This document shows, one piece after another, positions 1 to 5,899 of a stretch of DNA of 6,222 nt. The notes beneath the pieces were generated by a model. That model was not told the DNA's origin. It was given only the letters and a program-made list of their open reading frames with translations, and ran no database searches. A program made the translations under genes and the position numbers. Positions within the stretch are counted from its first letter, which is position 1, and each line of letters opens with the position of its first letter. The stretch is from contig JACQHU010000009.1 in the NCBI GenBank assembly GCA_016198805.1, forward strand, positions 1-6,222, written 5' to 3'. The DNA is from Armatimonadota bacterium. Its GTDB lineage: Bacteria; Sysuimicrobiota; Sysuimicrobiia; Sysuimicrobiales; Humicultoraceae.

Positions 1-897
1 CCGCTGGGGCACCTGCTCGTTCGTCAGGTACCAGCCCAGTACCGCTGAGGCCGCCACGATGAGCATCACGGACGCGGTCTGCACCACACCGTCCAGCGTG
101 ATGGTCCAGAGCTGCCGGAAGTTCATCTCCCGGTAGAGAAACGTCCCGATGATAAAGGCCGCCAGCACCGCCAGCCCCGCGGCCTCGGTGGCGGTGACGA
201 TGCCGCCGAACATCCCGCCCAGGATGATCACCGGGAGCGCCAGCGTCCAGCCCGCGTCCCGGAAGGTCGCCGCCAGTCGCCGGAACGAGAAGGCCTCTTC
301 CACCGGGAAGCCGTACTTCCGCGCCTTGTAGTATACGACCGCCATCATCAGCAGCCCGCCGATGACCCCGGGCGCGAACCCGGTGAGGAACAGGCGCGTC
401 ACGGACGTCCCGGCGATGACAGCGTAGAGGATCATGGGGATGCTGGGCGGGATGATGATCGCCAGCGAGGCGGTCACCGAGGTCAGCGCCGCGGTGAACG
501 CCGGCGTGTACCCTTTCTTCACCATCGCCGGGATGATGATGCTGCCCAGCGCGGCGACGTCGGCGACCGCCGAGCCCGAGATCTCAGCAAAGAACATCGA
601 GTCGACGACGTTCACCATGGCCAGGCCGCCGCGGATGTGGCCGACGACGGCCGACGCCAGGTTGATGATGCGCAGCGAGATGCCCGACGAGTTCATCATG
701 CCCCCGGCCAGGATGAAGAGCGGGATCGCGAGCAGCGGGAACTTCGCGGCCCCCGAGAAGAGCTGCAATGGGATCACCGCCGGATCGGTGCCCCCGCCGA
801 GCACCAGCGCCGCCAGCACGGCGGCCAGCAGGGCGTACCCGATCGGCACCCGCAGAACGGTCAGGACGACGATGAGGGCGATGACCGCGCCGCTCAT
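1..897 (-). CDS. dctM: TRAP transporter large permease, DctM type (partial, C-terminus off the left edge)
   Basis: This is the membrane subunit that carries substrate across the inner membrane in tripartite ATP-independent periplasmic (TRAP) transporters, driven by an ion gradient. I translated the minus strand from ATG 897-895 and found 299 uninterrupted residues; full DctM proteins are about 425, so roughly the last 125 are missing. Visible family features are alternating hydrophobic segments from the N-terminus, the SGSAVADVAALGS stretch (residues 107-119), IIIPPSIPMILYA (147-159), and the GGIVTATEAAG block (about 231-241). The start overlaps the dctQ stop by 4 nt (ATGA). No Shine-Dalgarno sequence stands out upstream, so translational coupling to dctQ is likely. 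The family assignment is firm. The substrate cannot be inferred from this subunit. Confidence 0.95.
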   Translation of the reverse strand, partial: MSGAVIALIVVLTVLRVPIGYALLAAVLAALVLGGGTDPAVIPLQLFSGAAKFPLLAIPLFILAGGMMNSSGISLRIINLASAVVGHIRGGLAMVNVVDSMFFAEISGSAVADVAALGSIIIPAMVKKGYTPAFTAALTSVTASLAIIIPPSIPMILYAVIAGTSVTRLFLTGFAPGVIGGLLMMAVVYYKARKYGFPVEEAFSFRRLAATFRDAGWTLALPVIILGGMFGGIVTATEAAGLAVLAAFIIGTFLYREMNFRQLWTITLDGVVQTASVMLIVAASAVLGWYLTNEQVPQR

Positions 898-1421
898 GTG
901 CGCCGCGGGGCCAGGCCGGCCAGCCGCGCCAGCCCGATCAGGAACATCAGGGCGCCGCTGGCGGGGATGGCGCTGTAGATCCAGGACAGCCGCACCGCGC
1001 GGATCGAGACGGCGGTGTCGAAGGCGGCGGCCCGCACCAGCGACATCCCGTAGTAGAAGAGGGCCGCCTGCACGATCAGGATCACGACATCGGCGGCGAC
1101 GGCCACCACGCGCCGCGCCCGCGCGGGCAGGAGGTCGGTCAGTGTCTCAAAGCCGATGTGGGCATCGCGCTGCGCGGCCAGGACGGACCCGTAGAACGTC
1201 AGCCAGACCAGCAGGAACTCCGCGAACTCGTCGTACCAGGGCAGCGCCCGCTGCACGACGTACCGGTACCAGACGCCCGTCAGGACGATGGCGGCCATGG
1301 CCACCATCTGGATGACGCAGTAGACCTCGAGGACGGAGACCAGAACGGCCGCCGCCTGCGCGATCCCCGACGGCCGGGGGGAGATGGTCGCCCCGCCCCG
1401 GCCGCGGTCCTCAGCGATCAT
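894..1421 (-). CDS. dctQ: TRAP transporter small permease, DctQ type
   Basis: This is the small four-helix membrane partner of DctM in a TRAP transporter. The protein has 175 residues, usual for the family. Hydrophobic segments lie at about 28-50, 66-84, 105-127 and 145-168. The PWYDEFAEFLLVWLTFYG stretch (61-78), followed by AAQRDAHIGF (82-91), matches the typical DctQ pattern of W-x-D-E, then a VW-containing helix, then a charged R-x-x-x-H turn. The N-terminal 20 or so residues are polar and probably cytoplasmic. ATG 1421 lies 3 nt after the dctP stop, and the stop overlaps the dctM start. There is no clear Shine-Dalgarno sequence before it, so it is probably translated by coupling to dctP. 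DctP, DctQ and DctM are separate genes here, with no Q-M fusion. Confidence 0.93.
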   Translation of the reverse strand: MIAEDRGRGGATISPRPSGIAQAAAVLVSVLEVYCVIQMVAMAAIVLTGVWYRYVVQRALPWYDEFAEFLLVWLTFYGSVLAAQRDAHIGFETLTDLLPARARRVVAVAADVVILIVQAALFYYGMSLVRAAAFDTAVSIRAVRLSWIYSAIPASGALMFLIGLARLAGLAPRRT

Positions 1422-1424
1422 GGG

Positions 1425-2435
1425 CTAGCGCAGCGACTGGATCAGCCTGATGAGTTGCGGGCCGTTGGGCACAGTCTTGGCAAACTCCTCGTAGATCTTC
1501 TCGGACGCGGCGATGAACGCCCGCTTGTCGACGTCATTGACCTGCAGGCGCGGGTTGGCCTTCTGCATGTCGGCGATCAGCGAATTGTCCAGCCGATCGC
1601 CCCCGGCGCGGGCGACGTCGCCGACCTCCTCCGCGATGCGCCGCAGCACGATCCGAATGTCTGCGGGCACCGACTGCCACCAGCGCTCACCGGCCGTCGG
1701 GTAGGCCGGCGTGTAGACGTGCCCGGTCATGGACAGGTAGCGCTGCACCTCGTGGAACTTCGCCCCCCAGATCTGCGCCAGCGGGTTCTCCTGCCCGTCC
1801 ATCACGCCGGTCTGCAGCGCGGAGAAGACCTCCGCGAAGGCCATGGGCGTGGGGTTGGCGCCATACGCCTGGAACATCTTCTGCCGCCAGACGCCGCGCG
1901 GGATGCGCAGCTTGATGCCCCGCAGGTCGTCCGGCTTGTTGATGGCGCGGACGTTGTTGGTGACGTGCCGGAACCCGTTCTCCCAGAACCCCAGCAGGCG
2001 CAGCCCCCTCACCGGCTGGGGGTCGAACAGGAACTTCTTCACCTCCGGGCTCTCCGCGACGTTCTTCATGTGCCGCCGGTTGACGATGATGTACGGCATT
2101 TCGAACACGCCGTACGCGTCGTCGACCGAGCTCATAATGGTGGACGGCAGAAACATCTCCAGCGCGCCGACCCGGACCCCCCGGATCATGTCTTCGTCGG
2201 TGCCCAGCTGGCTGGAGTGGAAGACGCGCATCTCCACCCGTCCGCCCAGTTCCTGGTTAACGCGTTTCGCGTACTCCCTGGCGGTCAGATCGAACAGCGA
2301 GTCCGGGAAGCCCACGTGCCCGAACCGGATGATGATCTTTTGCTGGGCGCCCGCGTGCGGGACGGGCGCGAGGGCAATGGCGGCGATCAGGATCAGCGCC
2401 GCCGCAGAAAGGGCGAAGAGCCGTGACCGTTGCAT
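1425..2435 (-). CDS. dctP: TRAP transporter substrate-binding protein, DctP type
   Basis: This periplasmic binding protein captures an organic-acid ligand and delivers it to DctQM. It has 336 residues, normal for the family. Residues 1-30 look like a Sec signal peptide: basic MQRSR, a hydrophobic core, and a probable cleavage after HAGA. The mature part carries family hallmarks: GFRHVTN (154-160), the LRGIKLRIP motif whose Arg177 corresponds to the arginine that clamps the ligand carboxylate in SiaP/DctP proteins, then PTPMAFAEVFSALQTGVMDG (195-214) and QENP. These residues imply a carboxylate ligand but do not identify it. The ATG at 2435 has a strong ribosome-binding site 8 nt upstream. It is the first gene of dctPQM and sits 142 bp behind the crotonase gene, so it could be read from that operon, from its own promoter, or both. 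Confidence 0.95.
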   Translation of the reverse strand: MQRSRLFALSAAALILIAAIALAPVPHAGAQQKIIIRFGHVGFPDSLFDLTAREYAKRVNQELGGRVEMRVFHSSQLGTDEDMIRGVRVGALEMFLPSTIMSSVDDAYGVFEMPYIIVNRRHMKNVAESPEVKKFLFDPQPVRGLRLLGFWENGFRHVTNNVRAINKPDDLRGIKLRIPRGVWRQKMFQAYGANPTPMAFAEVFSALQTGVMDGQENPLAQIWGAKFHEVQRYLSMTGHVYTPAYPTAGERWWQSVPADIRIVLRRIAEEVGDVARAGGDRLDNSLIADMQKANPRLQVNDVDKRAFIAASEKIYEEFAKTVPNGPQLIRLIQSLR

Positions 2436-2577
2436 AGAATCTTCCTCCCCGGGTCGTGCGGCCCTGATTGCAGGCCATCTGTGATGTTGCCCGTGGATTC
2501 ATCGGGACCGCTGGCGTCTCCTCCTTCTTCGGCGGGACGCTCAGCCCATCGCGCGCAGACACGTCGTGCTTGCCGGC
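2436..2577 (-). promoter_or_regulatory. 142-bp spacer before dctP with imperfect dyads; possible promoter/operator
   Basis: This is the only sizeable non-coding gap on the minus-strand side. Besides the dctP ribosome-binding site it holds an interrupted palindrome, CCCGTGGATTCATCGGG (2490-2506; CCCG and GA pair with TC and CGGG around a T), and a short dyad, CATC-TGT-GATG (2476-2486). Both lie about 40-70 nt upstream of the dctP start. I could not recognise convincing -35/-10 boxes, nor a GC hairpin with a T-run that would end transcription after the crotonase gene. A regulator site or a second promoter is plausible from position only. Dyads this weak also occur by chance in GC-rich DNA. Confidence 0.25.
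2443..2450 (-). promoter_or_regulatory. Ribosome-binding site of dctP
   Basis: On the minus strand the sequence GGGGAGGA precedes ATG 2435, with 8 nt between GGAGG (2448-2444) and the start. It supports this start over other in-frame possibilities and is the clearest Shine-Dalgarno sequence within the TRAP genes. Confidence 0.8.
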
Positions 2578-3345
2578 TCAGCGGCCCTTCCACACCGGCG
2601 GCCGCTTGTCCAGAAAGGCGCTGATCCCTTCCCGGAAGTCTTCGCTCATGTAGCACCGGAGGATCAGGTCGTCGCCCTCGACAAGCCGGCGGCGCTCCAA
2701 TACCCGGCGGATGGCTTCCTTTGAGACCTGGATGGTCAGGGGGGCATGCTGGCAGATCGTGGCGGCGACCTCTTCGATGTGGCGCTCCAGTTGAACGGCG
2801 GGGACGACGGCGTTCACCAGGCCGATCGCCTGGGCGTCCTCGGCCGACAGCAGGCGCGCCGTGAGCAGCAGGTCCCTAGCGCGCGCCGGTCCCACGGCGT
2901 CGACCAAACGGCTGTAGTTGCTCATCGAGAGGCAGTTGCCCAGCGTCCGCGCGATCGGGACGCCCAGCCGGGCGCCTGAGGCCGCATAGCGCAGGTCGCA
3001 GGCCAGCGCGATGGTGAACCCGCCGCCGGTGGCCGAGCCCTCGATGGCGGCGATGGTGACCTTGGTCATGCGCTCGAGCCGGCCGACGACGACATCCAGG
3101 CGGCGCTCGTACGCCAGCGTCTCCTCCTGGGTCCGGACGCTCTGGAACTCGCGGATATCGGTCCCCGCGATGAAGGTCCCGCCTCCGCCGCGCACCACGG
3201 CCACCCGCACGTCGGGATGGGCGTCCAGCGACTCGCAGGCTTCATAGAAGGCGTCGTACATGGCGAACGTCATCGCGTTCCGGGCTTCGGGGCGGTGGAC
3301 GGTCACCCGTGCCACCGCGCCGGCTACCTCGACGGAGACGGACAC
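2578..3345 (-). CDS. Enoyl-CoA hydratase/isomerase (crotonase) family protein lacking both catalytic glutamates
   Basis: This is a 255-residue crotonase-fold protein, full length for the family, that should bind an acyl-CoA in the cytoplasm. Family signs are HRPEARNAM (17-25), the first oxyanion-hole loop FIAGTDI (58-64), the second, EGSATGGGF (102-110), and a C-terminal FLDKRPPVWKGR resembling that of crotonobetainyl-CoA hydratase CaiD. Aligning by eye with rat mitochondrial hydratase, its two catalytic acids (Glu144 in GGGCE, Glu164 in GQPE) fall on Thr111 and Ile131. The CoA-binding and oxyanion parts are kept, but ordinary water addition is doubtful. The GVPIARTLGNCLSM stretch (128-141) recalls a bacterial subfamily of unassigned function. 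The start is GTG 3345, with AAGGAG 10 nt upstream. It overlaps the end of the CoA-transferase gene by 22 bp, so the two are very probably co-transcribed. The superfamily is certain and the reaction unknown. Confidence 0.92.
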   Translation of the reverse strand: MSVSVEVAGAVARVTVHRPEARNAMTFAMYDAFYEACESLDAHPDVRVAVVRGGGGTFIAGTDIREFQSVRTQEETLAYERRLDVVVGRLERMTKVTIAAIEGSATGGGFTIALACDLRYAASGARLGVPIARTLGNCLSMSNYSRLVDAVGPARARDLLLTARLLSAEDAQAIGLVNAVVPAVQLERHIEEVAATICQHAPLTIQVSKEAIRRVLERRRLVEGDDLILRCYMSEDFREGISAFLDKRPPVWKGR

Positions 3346-4553
3346 AGCCTGATCACTCCTTCCCCGGCCAGCGCGTCGATGGCTGCGCGCGCATAGCCCA
3401 GTTCTTCGAGGACTTCAGCGGTGTGCTGTCCCAGCAGCGGCGCCGGCCCCCGGAGGGCGGCGGGGGTGCCCGAGCATTTGACGGCCGGGCCGACCTGCCG
3501 GATGCGGCCTCCTGCCGGATGCTCGATCTCCTGCAGCATGGCCCGGGCCTGCACGTGGGGATGGGCGAAGACCTCCGGGTACGTATGGATCGGCCCGCAG
3601 GGCACGCCGGCCTCCTCCAGGACCCGCAGCCAGTGGGCGCGCGGCCGCCGCAAGGTGATGGATTCGACCGCCGCGGCCAGGGCGTCCCGATGGGCGACCC
3701 GGTCGGCGTCGGTGGCGAACTCCGGCCGGGCCACCAGGTCGGGGACCCCCAGCACCTGGCACAACCGCTCCCACGTCCGCTGGTTCGCCGCGCCGATGGT
3801 GAGATAGCCGTCCTCGCAGCGGACCGCCTGATAGGGGGCGGTCATCCGGTGCGCCGATCCGGTGGGCTGCGGCGGGGAGCCCGTGGTGAAGTACTCGGTC
3901 GCCTCCCACACCGAGAGCGCGATTCCCGCTTCCAGGAGTGACGTCTCGACGCGCTGCCCCTCTCCGGTCCGGCTCCGGTGGATGTACGCGCACAGGATGG
4001 CGTAGGTGAGGAACAGCCCCGCGCCCAGGTCGCAGACCGGCACGCCGCACTTCACCGGGGGCCCGCCGGGTGAGCCCGTGACCGACATGATGCCGCTCTC
4101 TCCCTGGGCCACCAGGTCGAACCCGCCGCGGTGGGCCAGCGGGCCGGTCTGGCCGTACCCGGACACCGAGGCGTAGATCAGTCCCGGATGGCGGGGACGC
4201 ACGTGATCGTATCCCAGCCCGAGCCGATCCATCGTGCCCGGCCGGAAGTTCTCGACCAGGATGTCGGCGCGCCCGACCAGGCGCCGGCAGATCTCCACGC
4301 CGCGCGGGTCCTTCAGGTTGACGGCGATGCCGCGTTTGTTGCGGTTGACTGCCCAGTAACTGGGGCTCTCGCGCTCAAGCCGCGGGTCATGGCGGATCCC
4401 CATCTGCCGGCTGGTGTCGCCTTCAGGAGGTTCCACTTTGATGACGTCGGCGCCCATATCGCCCAGCAGCATGGTGCAAAAGGGTCCGGCCATGACCTGG
4501 CTGAAGTCCAGCACTCGGACGCCGGACAGGGCGCGCTGGGATCCTGTGAGCAT
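3324..4553 (-). CDS. CaiB/BaiF-type (class III) CoA-transferase
   Basis: Class III CoA-transferases move CoA between carboxylic acids, activating a substrate without ATP. The 409-residue length is typical. Motifs in order are SGVRVLDFSQVMAGPF (10-25), GADVIKVEPPEGD (34-46), YWAVNRNKRGIAVNL (66-80), ILVENFRPG (98-106), and PPVKCGVPVCDLGAGL (165-180), whose Asp175 matches the aspartate that forms the acyl-anhydride intermediate in formyl-CoA transferase (Asp169). A second domain follows, with GYLTIGAANQRTWERLCQ (249-266) and LGQHTAEVLEELGY near the end. The reading frame stays open back to 4910, but homology begins at residue 1 of this call and GAGGTGG sits 8 nt upstream, so ATG 4553 is chosen. 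It heads the minus-strand group, directly before the crotonase gene. This is a CaiB-CaiD-like pairing, but the true acid and CoA donor are unknown. Confidence 0.94.
   Translation of the reverse strand: MLTGSQRALSGVRVLDFSQVMAGPFCTMLLGDMGADVIKVEPPEGDTSRQMGIRHDPRLERESPSYWAVNRNKRGIAVNLKDPRGVEICRRLVGRADILVENFRPGTMDRLGLGYDHVRPRHPGLIYASVSGYGQTGPLAHRGGFDLVAQGESGIMSVTGSPGGPPVKCGVPVCDLGAGLFLTYAILCAYIHRSRTGEGQRVETSLLEAGIALSVWEATEYFTTGSPPQPTGSAHRMTAPYQAVRCEDGYLTIGAANQRTWERLCQVLGVPDLVARPEFATDADRVAHRDALAAAVESITLRRPRAHWLRVLEEAGVPCGPIHTYPEVFAHPHVQARAMLQEIEHPAGGRIRQVGPAVKCSGTPAALRGPAPLLGQHTAEVLEELGYARAAIDALAGEGVIRLCPSPSR
3356..3361 (-). promoter_or_regulatory. Ribosome-binding site of the crotonase-family gene, inside the upstream gene
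   Basis: AAGGAG on the minus strand ends 10 nt before the GTG at 3345. It lies wholly within the last codons of the CoA-transferase gene. It decides in favour of this GTG start, since no other start codon is well placed behind it in that frame. Confidence 0.7.
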
Positions 4554-4561
4554 GCTCCGCA

Positions 4562-4568
4562 CCACCTC
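4562..4568 (-). promoter_or_regulatory. Ribosome-binding site of the CoA-transferase gene
   Basis: GAGGTGG on the minus strand, whose first six bases match the 16S rRNA 3' end perfectly, is spaced 8 nt from ATG 4553. It fixes the start and rules out the 119-codon upstream extension, which runs antisense into the neighbouring gene. Confidence 0.75.
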
Positions 4569-4642
4569 TTGCGGGTAGGTTCTCCCCGCCCCAGCGCCCG
4601 CCTGCATGCGTCGTGAAGGCTTCTGCGGCGCGTCGTGGTGTC

Positions 4643-4670
4643 CGGGCGCAGGGGAGCGGGTCTGCGCCCG
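4643..4670. repeat. Perfect 9-bp inverted repeat in the divergent spacer
   Basis: CGGGCGCAG (4643-4651) and CTGCGCCCG (4662-4670) are exact reverse complements separated by 10 nt. The dyad lies in the 134-bp gap between two divergent genes, 17 nt before the probable alaX start and about 90 nt before the CoA-transferase start. It could be an operator for a dimeric regulator, or form an RNA hairpin in the alaX leader. No T-run follows on either strand, so a standard intrinsic terminator is unlikely. No convincing -35/-10 promoter boxes were found in the spacer on either strand. The repeat itself is certain; any function is inferred. Confidence 0.5.
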
Positions 4671-4687
4671 TCGAACCTCGGTTGCTG

Positions 4688-5899
4688 ATGACAAGCAGGC
4701 TCTACCATCTGGACGCCTATCTCCGCGAGTTCGAGGCGACGGTGACCGCACTCCGCGGCCCTGACGCCACAGCGCCGGCCGTCGCGCTGGATGCGACCGC
4801 CTTCTATCCGAACGCCGGTGGACAGCCCTGCGATTGGGGGCAGATCGGCGGCCGCCGCGTCCAGGACGTCCGTGAGGAGAATGGGGAGATCTGGCACGTC
4901 CTGGAATCACCGGATGCGCCGGCGGTGGGGAGCCGTGTGGCGGGTGCCATCGACTGGGACCGCCGGTTTGACCATATGCAGCAGCACACCGGGCAGCACA
5001 TCCTCTCTCAGGCCTTCCTCCGGACGTTGGGCGCGCAGACGCTGGCGGTACACATGGGGACGACGTCCACGATCGACGTGGGCAGCACCAGCGTCGATGC
5101 TGGAGCGCTGGCCCGCGCGGAGGATCTCGCCAATGCCATCGTGATCGAGCACCGGCCCGTGACGATCCGTGAGGTCGAGGCCGAGCAGGTAGAGGCGCTG
5201 GGCGTGCGCAGGCCGCCGAAGCAGACCGGACGCATCCGGGTGGTGGAAGTGGCGGACTTCGACCGGTCGGCCTGCGGAGGGACCCACGTGCGGGCGACCG
5301 GCGAGGTCGGAGCGATCGTGATCAGGTCATGGGAGCATTACAAGGGCGGGGTGCGCGTGGAGTTCCTGTGCGGACTGCGGGTGGTACGTGACTACCGCTG
5401 GACGCGCGGCCTGCTGCGCGACGTGACCGGGCAGCTCACCGTCGGGGAGCGCGAGCTGAGCGAGACGATTGCCCGGTTGCGGGAACGCACGCGCGAGCTG
5501 GACCGTGCGCTGGCCGATGCGCGGTCGCAGCTGCTGCAGGCGGAAGCCGCCGCGCTGGTCGCTGCCGCGGCTGCGGCGGGAGGGCCACCGGTGGTCGCCG
5601 CCGCATTCGCGGGCCGATCGGTCGAGGACCTCCGCGCGCTGGCCCGGGCGGCGACGGTGAGGGCCGACTGCCTGGCGATCTTCGCGGCCGACCCTGACCG
5701 CCGCATCGTCGTGGCCCGCAGCCCCGCTCTGGCGGTGGACGCCTCGGTGATCCTCCGGGAAGCGCTGGCGGGTTTCAACGGCCGCGGCGGAGGCAAACCC
5801 GAGGTGGCCGAGGGCGCGGCGGCTGATGCGCCCTCGGCGGAGGCACTGGTCGAGGCGGCCCGCGCCGTCGCGGTCCGGCATCTGGCGGCGCTGCGGTGA
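4688..5899 (+). CDS. alaX: Stand-alone alanyl-tRNA editing protein (AlaX type) with C-terminal DHHA1 domain
   Basis: This 403-residue protein resembles the editing half of alanyl-tRNA synthetase without the amino-acid-activating domain. Such proteins hydrolyse Ser- or Gly-tRNA-Ala in trans. In order there is an N-terminal beta-barrel with the glycine motif FYPNAGGQPCDWG (39-51), then the zinc site HTGQH (His100, His104) and SACGGTH (Cys196, His200), all four ligands present. A charged helix, probably coiled coil, spans about 254-292. A DHHA1-like tail carries GFNGRGGGKPEVAEGAA (362-378). It is thus the long AlaX form. The start is uncertain: ATG 4688 fits where homology begins (MTSRLYHLDAYLREFEA), but neither it nor the upstream in-frame GTG 4613 has a good Shine-Dalgarno sequence. 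A leaderless or structured-leader message is possible. Its stop overlaps the next start. Confidence 0.93.
   Translation: MTSRLYHLDAYLREFEATVTALRGPDATAPAVALDATAFYPNAGGQPCDWGQIGGRRVQDVREENGEIWHVLESPDAPAVGSRVAGAIDWDRRFDHMQQHTGQHILSQAFLRTLGAQTLAVHMGTTSTIDVGSTSVDAGALARAEDLANAIVIEHRPVTIREVEAEQVEALGVRRPPKQTGRIRVVEVADFDRSACGGTHVRATGEVGAIVIRSWEHYKGGVRVEFLCGLRVVRDYRWTRGLLRDVTGQLTVGERELSETIARLRERTRELDRALADARSQLLQAEAAALVAAAAAAGGPPVVAAAFAGRSVEDLRALARAATVRADCLAIFAADPDRRIVVARSPALAVDASVILREALAGFNGRGGGKPEVAEGAAADAPSAEALVEAARAVAVRHLAALR

Noticed and set aside
434..1315. Plus-strand open frame of 293 codons opposite dctM/dctQ
   Set aside because: Its C-terminal half is almost only Arg, Pro, Ala, Gly and Ser. 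The opposite strand encodes clear DctM and DctQ sequences.
1158..2426. Long plus-strand open frame (422 codons) opposite dctQ and dctP
   Set aside because: It is antisense to two well-recognised TRAP genes, shows no familiar domain, and has the Arg/Pro/His/Asp-rich composition typical of antisense frames in GC-rich DNA.
2517..2529. AAGAAGGAGGAGA purine tract on the minus strand, a strong Shine-Dalgarno match in the spacer before dctP
   Set aside because: No start codon falls at a usable distance; the next ATG (2502) is 17 nt after GGAGG and opens a frame that runs out of phase into dctP. A leader peptide is possible but unsupported.
2560..2568. CACGTCGTG palindrome next to the crotonase gene stop, as a terminator
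   Set aside because: The arms are only 4 bp around a single base, which cannot form an RNA hairpin, and no T-run follows.
2578..3345. Naming the crotonase-family gene caiD (crotonobetainyl-CoA hydratase)
   Set aside because: Only the C-terminal tail and the CaiB-like neighbour resemble the carnitine system. Both glutamates present in CaiD are replaced, and no other carnitine genes are in view.
4554..4910. N-terminal extension of the CoA-transferase back to 4910
   Set aside because: The added 119 residues are low-complexity, run antisense over the alaX coding region, and have no family similarity. ATG 4553 has its own good ribosome-binding site and starts where homology starts.
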